Shown: positions 1 to 11,519, counted from the first letter of the stretch. The stretch is DNA of 64,000 nt from Campanula takesimana (GCA_026119855.1 JAOWBW010001304.1:293608-357607), one strand, 5' to 3'. Numbers and translations are program-made. Notes: generated by a model not told the origin, from the sequence alone.

Positions 1-221
1 TTTAAGGAAAAATGTTTTATATTAGTAGTTGAGTGGGTGTTGTGAGTATGAAAAGTATGATGTGAGTGGGGTTGAAATTGTGAGTGGGATAGTTGTTGTG
101 AGTATGACAAGTGGGTCCCAATGAATAAAGAATAATATAAATCCTCCTCTTTGGGAGTGTGAACAATCAAATGGGACACCCAAAATGGTAAAAAGTGAAC
201 GGACTAAAAAGACCGAAGGAG
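1..221. repeat. Stowaway-like MITE, right part
   Basis: The segment ends with a GACCGAAGGAG terminus followed by TA, the mirror of the CTCCCTCCGTCC terminus seen at many other MITEs here. Its body (gtgagtat, gtgggtcccaatgaa) resembles the interior of the MITEs at 14589 and 44727. The left terminus lies outside the window. No coding capacity. The following 222-1081 is AT-rich and I see no gene or recognisable element in it. Confidence 0.6.
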
Positions 222-1081
222 TATTTATTTTTTGAAAAAGTAAAAAAAAAAAATAAAACAGCTTATTTATGGTTGATGCTTGAAGCATGACCCGAGAGTG
301 GGTAATAATGTTGAGTAGATTTGGACATTGACATAGCTAAAGGACAAAAATATGCAACAGGGAAAGAAAGCAAAAGTAGAGAAAGATTGGTAAGAAAGGA
401 AGTTGATACGTTTGCCTTATGTTGATGATGTAATGAATATAGTGGGACCCAAGGAACCTGATACGTGTCAGAAGATGAAGACAGGACTTTCATCGAACTT
501 TCTGTGGTTGGATTGAGAGTGGGTCCCATGACCACGAGAGAAAAGGAAGATGGAGAGAGGGGAGAAGCGAATTACCTTTACCCTTTGATCTAAAAAGGGT
601 TAGTTTGTGCAGTGACTTTGGGTGATGTGTACATGAAGAAAAGAAACCCTATTACTTGTTGGGTAATGGGCCAGAGCAGATGAGTGAGCCCAATTAACCA
701 CTGGGGGTGGAGTTGTCTTGGGTAAATCGTTAGCTATTGAGCCATACCATTTTGTGCGCTACTTCATGTGCCACAAGTGATTTAATAGTTCACAATTGTT
801 AAGAGTGTTATTATTGTAATATTATGCAAACATGTGAACGGCTAGATTAGAAGTGGTACATGGAGTGGTATACAAAAGTGGTACAAGAGATCTCGAATCC
901 TCTTAGAGAGAGATATTGACCCATAATCATTTAATGGCTTTTATAATATTCAAAATAAAGATGAATATAATTTTTTTTAAAAAAAAAAACATAAAAGTAT
1001 TAAATTTGCATAATTTCAGAAACAAAAATATGTGAAAAATTGTGTTATCTATTTTGTTATTATTTATTTTTTAAGCATATA

Positions 1082-1312
1082 CTCCCTCCGTCGTCTTAAA
1101 ATGACCTTTATATTTTTCAATGCTATTGCGAAAGAGTTTTAAGCAATAATTTTAGTTTTATTTAATTGTCATAAGGAAAATCTAAAATTTGCTATTGATA
1201 CACACAATACTCAATAACAATGTTTAGGCTTTCATTATGACAATTAAATCAATTTAAAATTATTACTCAAAGTTCTTCGCAATAGCAACGAAAAATATAA
1301 ATATAATTTTGG
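1082..1312. repeat. Stowaway-like MITE, decayed right end
   Basis: It begins CTCCCTCCGTCGTC after TA and has an AT-rich body with the internal inverted words 'caatgctattgcgaaagag' and 'ttcttcgcaatagcaacg'. The right terminus is degraded and its exact end is uncertain. The element resembles those at 12626 and 13468. Confidence 0.55.
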
Positions 1313-1787
1313 AACTTGTTGATAGAGTAATGAAAAGTGAAAATATTTAGTAAAAACATTTACACATAGTTTCTAAGAAAAAAAAAAATCTAAAACAAAG
1401 TTTTGTTTTTCTGAGAAAAGACAGTTTTTTTTTTATCAAAAATAGTTACTATTTATTTTTGATACTAAAAATCTAAATAATTTATTCATTTTAATAAGAC
1501 AAAAGAAGTAATTGTAGTTAGCTTTATTTCGTTTAAAAATCTTAGAATTCTCATTAAACTCAAGTCATAAAATCTGAACTTACAGTTAAAACCCGAGCAA
1601 TTTTCTGTTGCCTCTCCTTGGAGCCTTTGGGCTTCTTTTGTAACTCTGTGTATTGGATGGTCCATTAGTTACTTGTGTTACAAAAAATCCACTATATATG
1701 GTTGGGATTGAGGACTCGGCCCAACTGCTCCCCAAGCCTTTAAAGAGAAAGCTATCTGGCCCAAACAGTTATTGCTATATACTACCC

Positions 1788-1968
1788 GGAAAATAATAAA
1801 GTTACAAAAGATTGATACAAAATGTGGTCTACAAAATGAGGTGTCATAATTGTGTTGTTGTTTTTAATTGGAGTGTGCTCGGTCCACTATCGATGTGGCC
1901 AATGAAATATAGCCACCACATCTTGTATCCTTCATTTTGTAAACTTCTTTTGTAAGCCTAACATTGCC
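1788..1968. repeat. Short dispersed repeat (MITE-like), copy A
   Basis: About 180 bp, recognisably homologous to 9601-9781. Shared order: 'aaagttacaaaag', 'acaaaatgaggtgtca', 'attggagtgtg', 'tccactatcg', 'ttcattttgta', 'cttcttttgtaagcc'. Both copies end near GGCAATG-type inverted words, which suggests a small TIR element of unassigned superfamily. No protein is encoded. Confidence 0.55.
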
Positions 1969-2140
1969 ATACTCCCCATATCTCTCATGATAAATGTCAT
2001 TTTTTTCACGTTATTGTTATTATGAAAACAATTTGAGCATAATTTTAAGTTAAATTAAGTTCATTGAATTAAATATTCCCTCTGTCTCATAATAACAAGA
2101 TATAAAATGGAAAGTGCATGTAAATTAAGAAGAGAGTATA

Positions 2141-2436
2141 CTCCCTCCGTCCCTGTTTAAGGTTCTTATTTTGACTTTACACGCTTATTAAGAAACTAAG
2201 ATAAATTTGAGTCAACAATAGTTGTAAGTGGTGGATATAATTAGCCATTCATAAAGCAAGTTGGTGAAAAGTAGATGGGTGAGTGGTGGTTTTTTTTGTA
2301 ATATATGAACTTTATGAGGACAAAAGAGTCCAAAACACTATTCATACATTGCCATTTAAGTAATAAAGCAACTAAGAACCTTAAACTAGGACATATCAAA
2401 AAGGAAAGTAAAAACCTTAAACTGAGACGAATGGAG
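2141..2436. repeat. Stowaway MITE
   Basis: Starts CTCCCTCCGTCCC and ends ACTGAGACGAATGGAG, flanked by TA on both sides. The subterminal words 'taaggttctta' and 'aaccttaaact' are inverted copies. About 296 bp, no ORF. It belongs to the same subfamily as 9801-10110 and 14589-14820. Confidence 0.85.
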
Positions 2437-2577
2437 TATTATATGCTAAAAAAATTAATAGTTGAGTCGGTATTATGAATATGATAAGTGAGTAGGAAAA
2501 GGGAAGTGAATTAAAAAATAGTTAGTGGATTGTTGTTATAAATATGAAAATTTGCTTGTGGTAATAATCAGAGAATC

Positions 2578-3205
2578 ACAAGAAAAACGAGTTTTACACT
2601 CGTCTTAACGTAAAACGTGTTTTCCATATGCGGAGTGACATTTTTGTAAATAAACGGAGCGTTGTTAAAAGACGCGATGACATTTTTGCAAATAACTGGA
2701 ACTTACGAAAACTCACTAGACACTTTTTTTACAATGTATGAGGCATTTCGCAATAGTACGGGAGGTACATTTTAATACTAACGCAGACACTTGTTTTAAA
2801 ACTTAGAAAAACTCGCTTGGCAATTGCAAAAACTCATCAGACACTTTTTTACATTGCATGAGACATTTTTCAATATTACATGAGGCACTTTTTAACACTA
2901 GGGCAGGCACTTGTATTGAAAAATTTAAAAACCCACCAAGAAATTGTTAACAATTTAAGGGGCATTTTTCAATAATCCAAGAAGCACTTTGCAATACTAA
3001 GTCAGGCAACCTTAACACTACCTCGAAAAGTGCCTCTTGAATGTATAAAAGTACTTGCTTGAATATTTATAAGTGTAATATTACAACATGCACTTTGTAA
3101 TATTAGAGCATGCACATCATAATATTAGAGAAGACACTTGAGAAAAAACACGTTTTCCATAGCTTAGCTTAGTGTAAAACGCGTTTTTTACAAGACCATC
3201 TCGAT
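2578..3205. repeat. Inverted-repeat element with GTTTTACAC arms
   Basis: The left arm contains 'cgagttttacactcgtctta' then 'aaaacgtgttttcc'. The right arm contains the reverse order 'cacgttttccatag' and 'tagtgtaaaacgcg'. The interior has degenerate units of the type 'gaggcatttttcaatatta', several of them ending in gaggcactt. Related GTTTTAC/AAAACGCG words recur inside the element at 10564-11175. Non-coding; termini are approximate. Confidence 0.45.
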
Positions 3206-3394
3206 AGTAATAATGACAAAAAATGGCCTATACTACTCCCCTTGTCTCATTTATAAAGGTCACTTTTCATTTTTAGTGGTTAACGCAACACAAGTAAATT
3301 TGAATCAAGTATTAATGTCAATCTAATCATTGCAATGAGATCGTAAATTATTATTGTATAAATACTTAGTGATTTATCAAAAACATTTTTTAAA

Positions 3395-4318
3395 GGGTTA
3401 ATTGCAATTTGGTTCCTGACTTTTTACGAAATTTGCAATGTTGATGCTGTCTTTCAATTTCGCTAATTGGTATACTCAGTTTGTCATTTTGTTGCAATCC
3501 GACTACAAAAGTAACTGGGTGTCAGTTTCTAACAGATTTTATGTCATGTGACTAACACATGACATTTTAAGATGTTTGTGAAGCTACACATATCCGATGG
3601 GTATGATTCTTATTTTTTAAACAAAAGCTAATATTTAATCTACAACATATATTTTCTGAATTTTTTTTGATGAACTAATTATATTATATTAATTTGTAAT
3701 TTAAAAAAATGAAATTATTTAAAAAATAGAGGATATGGGAAAAATAATATGAAAAAATTACCACTTTCTACCATGACATACCTACTTTCCTAACGTTTAC
3801 TTCCTCCACGTTCTCGCACCACCCCTTCCACATACACTCTTTCCCCGATTCATCCTCCTCTTCCTCTACCTTTTTTTTCCTATCAAATATTTTTATGAAA
3901 TGATAATCCACGTATAGCATTTACTTCATATGAAACATATTTGGGGCTAATATATTTTTTAGATTATTATTTCACTTGTTTCTTTTTTTTAATATTTAAA
4001 ATTAAGACTTAATATAAAATAATCTAGTCACCCGAAAAATTGCCAAAAAAAAATATATGTTGTAAATTTAAATATTAGTTTCATTTTTTTAAAATAAGAA
4101 ACATATTAATCGGATATGTGTAGCTTCAAAAATATTCTAAAACGTTCTTAAAACGTATGTGCTAGTCACATGACATAAAATTTGTTAAAAAATTAACACC
4201 ATATATTTTGTAGCTGGAATGCAACAAAACAAAGTGAATATACCAATTGGCGAAATTAAAAACACAGCATCAATATTGCAAATTTTGAAAAAAATCATAA
4301 ACCAAATTGCAATTAACC
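3395..4318. mobile_element. Non-autonomous Mutator-like foldback element
   Basis: The 5' arm begins GGGTTAATTGCAATTTGG and the 3' end is CCAAATTGCAATTAACC, its inverse. The inverted arms extend about 200 bp and share words such as 'catgtgact' and 'cggatatgtgtagctt'. Candidate 9-bp target duplications are TTTTTTAAA (3386-3394) and ATTTTTAAA (4319-4327), matching at 8 of 9 positions. The 924-bp element has no transposase. Long arms with a 9-bp duplication fit a MULE, and the assignment is by structure only. Confidence 0.7.
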
Positions 4319-4507
4319 ATTTTTAAAATTTAAATGAAGATAATGATTAAATAATATTATCAAAAGTTCCTTTGGATTTTAGAAGTGGTAATCAAAACAA
4401 AGGCCTGGCGATAAACTTGTCACAACTCACAATAGCTTTGCTATCTCATTTTCGTAGTCCGCTTTACGCCATCCAAATTACACTCCCCTGAGAGAATCAA
4501 ATCATCA

Positions 4508-4873
4508 ATGGCGACTTTAGCTCGATTGTCGAGAAAAGCCCTAACCTCATTCATCCCCCCCACCCATCAACTTCTCAGCCGTACGCTTGCCACAGAAGCG
4601 GCCGCGAAAATTGCCGAATCGCCGGATCGAGTGAAGTGGGACTACAGAGGACAGAGGAGGCAGATCATCCCCCTCGGTCAGTGGCTCCCCAAGATCGCTG
4701 TTGACGCTTATGTTGCCCCAAACGTCGTTCTCGCAGGTCAGGTCAATGTTTGCGACGGTTCCTCCGTTTGGGACGGCTCGGTTCTTCGGGGCGATCTCAA
4801 CAAGATCACCCTCGGCTTTTGCTCCAATGTTCAAGAAAAGTGCGTTGTTCATGCCGCTTGGTCTTCCCAACAG
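4508..4873 (+). CDS. Gamma-carbonic anhydrase-like protein, first exon only
   Basis: The 122-residue exon product matches the start of plant gamma-CA-like (gamma-CAL) proteins, which form part of the carbonic anhydrase domain on the matrix side of mitochondrial complex I. It has an Arg/Ser-rich targeting presequence (about residues 1-40), then RVKWDYRG, IIPLGQWLPK, VDAYVAPNVVLAGQV and VLRGDLNKITLGFCSNVQE, which begin the left-handed beta-helix. The exon ends at CAG|GTTCTT. In the family this end reads WSSPTG; here a CCC run where CCCC is expected gives WSSQQ, suggesting a one-base deletion or assembly error. A Trp-to-Cys change (QVNVCDGSS) is also unusual. No later exon is visible before the gap at 5579, and the sequence after the gap belongs to another gene. 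The start ATG follows a pyrimidine-rich leader. It may be a truncated copy or a gene broken by misassembly. Confidence 0.82.
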
Positions 4874-5578
4874 GTTCTTAATTTTATGCTTGGATTTGAT
4901 TTTAGGTTTTCATATTGAAAATGCTTCACATTTTTCGGTAGCAAGAAATTAAATTAAAACTCAACTTTGAGAGTTAAACTTATTTTTAGCTGCAGTCTAC
5001 CGAATTTTAGCTTATTGTTCCAGAAAAGTTCAAAATAAAAATAAATTGGGCATTCATTTTGGGACCTAGGAATGCATGTTGAAAACTGGCTTGCTAATAA
5101 TTTTATTACAGTTTTGGGATAATTCTTCCAGAATTTGGGAGCATCAAAGTTTTGATTAAGATTCAAACTGGCGCAAGATGAGCTTAAAGTTTGAACTATA
5201 TAGCCCTAACAGAATTTCTATGGATCAAGTTCTATGCTCGAGAACCCTAGCTCACTTTACTATAATTTGAAGTGGGCGCACAGATCTCTGTCCACTTTAT
5301 ACATTTAGATGCTAGGACATATAAAGAAATTAGATTATTATCATATGGAGAGTTGGTACTGGAGGAGCTCCTTAGTTTGAGGGCTCCCTTAAAGTTCCCC
5401 TTCTTCACATATGGAATTATGCTTTGAATCTTAACATTTGGATTTTTTTTAGTATTGGAGAACGTAGCAAATGAAAGTGCTATTTCATTAGAAAGATCCC
5501 TAGCATTGATACTGTGAATATTGAATAAAACTTAAGGGCCTATAATCATGGTTTATGTGCTAGCAGAATGAGAAGCTT
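4874..5578 (+). other. Presumed intron of the gamma-CAL gene, up to the gap
   Basis: It starts with a GT donor directly after the exon and is AT-rich with no sustained reading frame. No acceptor followed by gamma-CAL coding sequence was found before the N block. Confidence 0.5.
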
Positions 5579-5678
5579 NNNNNNNNNNNNNNNNNNNNNN
5601 NNNNNNNNNNNNNNNNNNNNNNNNNNNNNNNNNNNNNNNNNNNNNNNNNNNNNNNNNNNNNNNNNNNNNNNNNNNNNN
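5579..5678. other. Assembly gap (100 N)
   Basis: Exactly 100 N, a common placeholder for a gap of unknown size. It separates the gamma-CAL exon from the middle of an MLP-like gene, so missing exons of both genes may lie here. Confidence 0.99.
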
Positions 5679-6739
5679 TTGAAGGGGATCTGACTGAGCT
5701 ATACAAGTCCTTTTACCATCACTGTTCATGTTGAAACAAGTGGTGATGACAACTTGGTGATATGGACCTTCGAATATGAGAAACTCGACGATAGTATTCC
5801 TGACCCAGATACACTAATGGAGACAGCCGTAAATCTTACTAAAGATTTGAGGCGGGACATCTCAATTTGTATGGCAAGAGGGGGCACAGATTGATATCAA
5901 GCATGTCGCAGATGTGTTCCATGAGCTCATGAGACACAGGCCGCATGACATCAAGGACTTGACCCCTATTGTTCATGCTTGTAATTTGCATGAAGTGAAT
6001 TTGGTCATGTGGGCTCAGTTATTTCCTGGCATTATTTTCATGGTAACATATTACCTCCCTCAGTTTAATATTCTCCGTCCCAATTTAATATTCATACATT
6101 TTTTTCGATCCCTCCCATTATAAGCTTTTTACTTTGCCTTACTTCATAAATGGACAGAGTGAATAGTATTTTGGAATAATTGATCCTCTTAACTTAATAA
6201 AATCTACTTACCTAACTTACTATTCATGACCTACTTGACTTATGAATTGTTTTGGACAATTATACCATCAAACCCATTATAATTGTTTACCATTTTTACA
6301 TTGATTTGTTAATATGCGTGCAAAATAAAAATAAAAAACTTAAATTGAGACGAAAAACTAGGATGGAGGGATACTTCTTAGTGTGGGCAAGATTGATTTA
6401 TTATTTCTTTTTATGTGCCCGTAGCATTATTCATGATTCATCATTTTCATTTACTGTACTTAAATAATTTGAACATGTGAGTCACAGATGGGAAAGACAG
6501 GATAGCCAAACAATTATTAACAGAAATAAATGAGGAGAAAACTGATCGCATTCAAAATGATTGAAGGGGATCTCTTGGAGCTGTACAAGGACATGGTGAT
6601 AACATTTCATGTCGAAACGAGCGGTGATGATGACTTGGTGACGTGGACAGTCGAATATGAGAAGTTGGATGACAGTGTACCTGACCCAGATACACTTATG
6701 GATATGTTCATAAGCATCACCAAAGATATCGAGTCCTAG
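5679..6739 (+). pseudogene. MLP-like (Bet v 1 family) two-domain gene, copy 1, decayed
   Basis: Homologous to the second half of the gene at 13226-15359. What remains is most of exon 2 (5679-6042, donor GTAACA at 6043) and exon 3 (acceptor ACAG ending 6487, stop TAG at 6737-6739). Exon 3 still encodes a clean C-terminal Bet v 1 segment (MIEGDLLELYKD, ETSGDDDLVTWTVEYEKL, VPDPDTLMD). Compared with copy 2 there are frame-breaking indels near 5710, 5847, 5881 and 5993, and a two-base loss near 6537, so no intact product is possible. Exon 1 is lost in or beyond the assembly gap. MLP/Bet v 1 proteins are small cytosolic proteins with a hydrophobic ligand pocket, often linked to defence and stress. 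Confidence 0.85.
6050..6375. repeat. Old Stowaway-like MITE in the copy 1 intron
   Basis: It begins near 'cctccctcagtttaa' and ends near 'aaattgagacg...ggatggaggga'. A matching but differently decayed copy lies at the same intron position in copy 2 (about 14370-14935), so the insertion appears to predate the gene duplication. Confidence 0.55.
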
Positions 6740-7136
6740 CATCTGAAAAAATAAGTTGGGGGTTTAGAAGGCTTTTTATTTATGCTTTTGGGTGCAATAA
6801 AATGTATTGGTTACTGATTAAGTTATGCTACGATTACAGTTCTGTAGTTTGCGTGCTAATAAGTGATGGTTTGAGAGTGTTGAAGCCTCCCATTTTCATT
6901 GTTGCCTAAGTGTTTGTATTCTTCATATTTAATAGATTGAAAATTATATGTGTGCTATTACGTATTTGACCTACTTGGGCAACTTGAACCGTCTGTGGAT
7001 ATATCTTGAAATATATATGTTGACATTTACAAAAGTCATTATATTCGGAAAATATTTGTAATAAAATTTCCAGACAGCTAATTAGGAATTTTCAGATATT
7101 TTATTGAGGAACTACATTATTATTAGAAAAAATTGC
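6740..7136. other. 3' flank of MLP copy 1, duplicated downstream
   Basis: No gene. The sequence after the stop ('tgctaataagtgatgg', 'ttgcctaa', 'cagacagctaattagg') is repeated after copy 2 (15360-15730), so the tandem duplication unit includes several hundred bases of 3' flank. Confidence 0.7.
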
Positions 7137-7213
7137 AAATAATAAATAATAATAAATAATAATAATAATAATATAATAATAATAATAATAATAATAATAT
7201 AATAATAATAATT
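7137..7213. repeat. (AAT)n microsatellite
   Basis: Imperfect run of AAT/AATA triplets of about 75 bp, located just downstream of the duplicated MLP flank. Confidence 0.9.
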
Positions 7214-7229
7214 TAGGCAAACGACAAAC

Positions 7230-7700
7230 TTGGGTAACGTACTATCGCGTTTGTTACAATTAATGCAACATACTACCATTTGACATCATAATGAAATGTA
7301 CTTTACCCATTTGTTACATATAATGGATCGCACCCTAACAAAGTTAAAAGATAACTCTAATGTCAACAAAATAAGAAAAAAGACTAACACCAGTTAAGTA
7401 TGATGAACAATTCGTTACCTATTTAACGGATATGGCAATCTTCATGTATCTCACAATTCTTTGTCCGCCACCAATCACCACCACCAGTCCTCCACACACC
7501 ACCACCACCACCAGTCCTCCACACACCAACACCACCACCACCAGCCATCTCTGCCCTCAACCACCAACCACCATAGATATGCCCTTTTGTTGTATTATGA
7601 TGTCAAATGGTAGTATGTTGCGTGATAACCTTTCCATAATGAAATGTACTTTACAATTAATGCAACATACTACAATTTTCTGCCCTGCACAAAATTGTCA
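7230..7700. repeat. Short inverted-repeat element with CACCAC-rich centre
   Basis: The word 'caacatactaccatttgaca' near 7266 recurs inverted at 7594-7620, and 'aatgaaatgtactttac' occurs as a direct copy near 7290 and 7640. The centre (about 7465-7550) is a CACCAC/CACCAG-rich tract whose Thr/Pro-rich reading frame looks fortuitous. Probably a small TIR element; termini not resolved. Confidence 0.45.
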
Positions 7701-7734
7701 AATTTCGAAACATTATGTTCCCTGCCCAACATAG

Positions 7735-7978
7735 CCGTATGGCTATAGCATCCTGGCTATTATTATTCACAGTTTTTCAACTTCTGATCATCAATCCTCA
7801 GTTTATTGCACATCCAGAACAGTTTCCACTTCAGAAAATTCAAACAGAAACACATCACACACAAAACAAACACAAAAGTTAACGAAAACAGGGGACGAGA
7901 GTTTGACCCACACAAAAGTGTCCTCAAATTTTCTAAAAAGAAGTTTGCAAACACTTTACTCCCCAGCGGAGTCTCCAC
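7735..7978 (-). mobile_element. Leader fragment and primer-binding site of a Tat/Ogre-type element
   Basis: Read on the minus strand, the LTR at 7979 is followed after one base by TGGAGACTCCGCTGGGGA (7960-7977). This is close to the tRNA-Arg-type primer site TGGCGACTC.G.TGGGGA used by Ogre/Tat elements and present in intact form at 59947. About 240 bp of leader remain, including one copy of the family motif decayed to CCGTATGG (7735-7742). Gag and pol are absent, so the element is truncated here. Confidence 0.7.
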
Positions 7979-9488
7979 TGTAAGGATCCCGCCCCGCGCG
8001 GAAACGCGACGAGTATGGGGGCGAAACGCCAAACACGGTTATTACGCAAAACATAACGGAGTCGCCACATTTGTTAATTATTTAACCCAACAAATGGAAA
8101 TGTTAGAGATTCTATTAGTTCGGAGGTCAGGTTACGCCTTGGAAAGAGTTTTACGTCACCCAAGTCGCCTCGGATAGGACCGAGTCTCCCTAACGTTAGT
8201 TAACAAGTGCATGTGTGTGTGTGTGTTTCAAAAATGGGAGAAACTGATTTTTAGCAAAACTGATTAATTATTTAACATAAAATGGTTATTTTGCAAACAT
8301 TCTGACCAGAAAAGGAAGAAACTGAAAAATGCACTCCCCGGCCAAAGTAGCCGTACGGATGGGGAGGGCATTCCAGGGATTTTTGACAGTTTATCAGAAA
8401 ACTGTCCAGTTTCAGGCAAAACAGAGTGTTTTGCTGAAACGACTGAGATGATCATTTTCAGTTATTTTCTTTAACAAAAACATGGATTAAATCATCCTTA
8501 TGTCATTGATCACTAGTTGGACACCAAAAACAAAGGTTTTGGGTGTGATCAAGACAATCATTGGGGAAATTTAAGAAAAATGTGATGAACATGCCCTTTG
8601 GGCTAAAATGACCATTTGATGAGTAAAGATTGAAACTTTACCATCAAAATGGACTTATGATGCAAGATTAAATTTTTAGGGACAAAAATATAACATAAAT
8701 ATTGAGTCTTTATGTCTCATGCTTGGTGATTTATGGCTAGGTCATGGTGGGATGATAAAGATTAAAACTTTATCACCCAATCATGACTCTCATGGCTAAA
8801 CAAGAACAAAATCAATATGAAATTTAACAAATCATGATCATCCTTAGGTTTTATCCCATAATCAACACTAGGCATGAAGGGAACCTTGAATCACCTCATG
8901 ATTTGGTTCCAATATACATATATAATCATAATGTATAGCTTGAGAGGACAAGACTTGTATAATACATATATATATAGTGCTTGAAATGGACAAGACTTTC
9001 AATGGAATGTAAAGTGCTTGAATGGACAAGGCTTGCAAGAATAATAAGAAATAACACAAGAATGAGCAATAATATGAACAATAATAAAAGAGTTTGAGAT
9101 GAAGAAGAAGATGGAAAGAAGGAGGCTTCACCTATGATGGTTATGGCCTATCTTCCTCTCTTTTCACTCAAATGTATACATCACTCACTTTCTGCTCTCA
9201 AACTGGCAGAGTATCAGCTCACGAAACGTTTCTCCCCCCTGAAATGATCAGCATGGGGTTCAATTTATAGAGGCTGAGGGTGCCCAACATAACCGTACGG
9301 CTAGGGACCTCATGTGCCCAAACCATCCGTACGACTCGACTTGGCGAGCTTCTGGATTTTTCCAAGTTTAATTCCAGTTCAGTCCTGGAATTTAGGTTTA
9401 TCCTAGTGAGGTCCTGGCCATTGGTTTATCCCTAAATGGTACCAAGAATTTCTCTAAGGTAGGTCAATTTCAGATTGGGGTACTTACA
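7979..9488 (-). mobile_element. LTR of a Tat/Ogre-type Ty3/gypsy element (5' LTR, minus strand)
   Basis: Bounded by TGTAAG at 7979 and CTTACA at 9488, perfect short inverted termini, length 1510 bp. The adjacent primer site on the left shows that it is a 5' LTR read leftward. A minus-strand TATA box (CTATAAAT) lies at 9263-9270. The palindrome CCGTACGG occurs at 9293-9300, and a variant CCGTACGA at 9327-9334, both just upstream of that TATA box; another copy is at 8351-8358 in the downstream part. The GGAGTCGCCAC word at 8058-8068 repeats the primer-site sequence inside the LTR. No partner LTR is visible in the window. Confidence 0.75.
9263..9270 (-). promoter_or_regulatory. TATA box of the Tat-type LTR
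   Basis: CTATAAAT on the minus strand, 23-64 bp downstream (in the direction of transcription) of two CCGTACG-type palindromes. Confidence 0.6.
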
Positions 9489-9600
9489 AGTACGCGTGTC
9501 AAAATGGCTAAAAACTCGTTGTTTATAACTAGCGTTGTAAATCATTTGTTTTATTATTCATTGATTAAGACCTTCATCTGTCTCGGAGGGTTTTCTAATG

Positions 9601-9781
9601 GGCAAATATAAAGTGACAAAAAAAATTCACAAAACTTGGCTCACAAAATGATGTGTCAAGATTTTATTGGTGCTTTTAATTAGAGTGTGGCAGGTCCATA
9701 ATCGTTGCAACTAATAAAATATCGCTACCTCATTTGGTATCCATCATTTTGTTGATTTCTTTTATGCCACTAGCATTGTCC
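9601..9781. repeat. Short dispersed repeat (MITE-like), copy B
   Basis: Homologous to 1788-1968 with the same order of words. It starts GGCAAATATAAAGTGAC and ends 'gccactagcattgtcc'. Copies A and B are diverged, so the insertions are old. Confidence 0.55.
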
Positions 9782-9800
9782 TTTTCTAATTAAAATAGTA

Positions 9801-10110
9801 CTCCCTCCGTCCCGGTTTAAAGTTCTTAGTTTGACTTTGCACACTTATTAAGAAATCAAGTGAGAAACAAAGAAAAATGGGTCAACAAAAGTAGGGAGGT
9901 GAGGATATAATTGTCTTGAACAATATTCATAAAGGAAATGAGTGAAAAAGAATTTAGGTAAGTATTCGTTTTTTTTGTAATAAATTAACTTTTCGAGGGC
10001 AAGATTCTCCAAACCACTATTCATATTTTTTTTTTTATGAATAAAGCAACTAATAACCTTAAATTGAGAAAAACTTAAAAGGAAAATAAGAACCTTAAAC
10101 TGGGACGGAG
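9801..10110. repeat. Stowaway MITE
   Basis: Starts CTCCCTCCGTCCCGG and ends AACTGGGACGGAG, with long inverted subterminal sequences (tttaaagttctta / aaccttaaac). About 310 bp, same subfamily as 2141-2436. The following 10111-10563 shows no gene. Confidence 0.85.
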
Positions 10111-10563
10111 CAAAAAATATACGCAACTAGCTACTCTAGAAAAACACAAAACGAGGAATTAGGAGGAGAGACCGAACAAAAAACACAATAGGCAAAAGGG
10201 TCACAAACAGAGGCATCTGTAATGTATTACCAATATCAAGGAACCATTTCCGTGTAAAGGGAGGATGCAGACATTTAAGTTTGGAGTCAAGTTTGGTACC
10301 AACCATAACAATTAATATCAACCTTACTAATTAAGTTGATATATACTGACTTTTATGGTATACTGTATATTTAAAAAACAATCGGTATACCAATCATTCC
10401 GGTCCTAAAAAAACACAAATACAAGAGTGACGTCATGACAAAATAATGTATCGCTTACATTAAAATGCTTATTATCATTTTCATTGTTTGTTTTTAATAA
10501 ATATGATACAAACAACCTAATCGAATTATTTAACATATCTACTTGGATATTTATATATATATA

Positions 10564-11175
10564 CTACCTCCGTCCCATTTATATTGACCACGTATGATTT
10601 TTTTGTCAATATAAGCGAACTTTGACCAACCAATAATGTCAATCCAATAGTCATAATGAAACTTCACAAAATCTTGGGAAAAACGCATTTTTCTTAACTC
10701 TCTGGAAAAACGTGTTTTAAAAAAGCGCGGTGGCATTTTTGTAAATTTGTGAAACTTTTTTAAAAACGCGTGGTGGCATTTTTGTAAATAATCATAACTT
10801 TTCAACAGTTCTGGATATCAATATAAAACCTTCTGGATATAAGATTGATAGCCATAACATTTGAAAGTGATAGCCAGAACTTTTGAAAGTGATAGCCAGA
10901 AAGGTTCTGCATATCAATGATATGAGATTGATAGCCAGAACCATTGAAAGTGATAGCCAGAAGGTTTTGAAAAACACGTTTTTTCTAATCATTAGGAAAA
11001 ACGCGTTTTACAAGAGATCAACCCATGAAACTTTAAAAGTTATTATTAATAAATTATTAAATGATCTATCATTAATATTTTTTAGAATTCCACTCAGACG
11101 ATTAGACATTGTTGTTTGGTCAAAGTTCGCTTGTGTCACAAAAAAAAGTCAAACGTGACCAAAATAAAAGGGACA
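10564..11175. repeat. Composite Stowaway-like MITE with an internal inverted-repeat insert
   Basis: The outer arms are CTACCTCCGTCCC...'gcgaactttgaccaa' on the left and 'ttggtcaaagttcgc'...GGGACAA on the right. Inside, near 10675-11010, is a second inverted pair built on 'ggaaaaacgc' and 'aaaaacacgtttt', enclosing minisatellite-like copies of 'gatagccagaa' (10850-10965). This suggests one element inserted into another. Non-coding. Confidence 0.65.
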
Positions 11176-11241
11176 ATAAATTTAAACTATCAAACATCAA
11201 AACGTGATATATTACATTTATCATTTCCCCGTAAAAATATA

Positions 11242-11519
11242 CTCCCTCCGTTTCAAAATATCTGTCGCTTTAGACTTTTTCACACATATTAAGAAATGTA
11301 ATTAATGCATGTTAAGAAGACCCATTTGCCCCTAAATAATTAAACTTTCTATGTGATTAAATGTTTGCATGAGAGATACTTTCACCATCATTAATAAGGG
11401 TATAATTGAGACAAACGGGTAAAAGTGTATTGATAATAGTAAAGCGACATATATTTTGAAACAATTTTTTACTCATAAAGCTAAAAGCTAAAGCGACAGA
11501 TAATTTGAAACGGAGGGAG
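11242..11519. repeat. Stowaway MITE, well preserved
   Basis: Ends CTCCCTCCGTTTCAAA and TTTGAAACGGAGGGAG are perfectly inverse, and TA flanks both sides (11240-11241, 11520-11521). 278 bp. The terminus matches the canonical Stowaway consensus. Confidence 0.93.

Noticed and set aside
7432..7734. Thr/Pro-rich 100-codon ORF
   Set aside because: Its composition comes from a CACCAC microsatellite inside an inverted-repeat element; no start context or homology.
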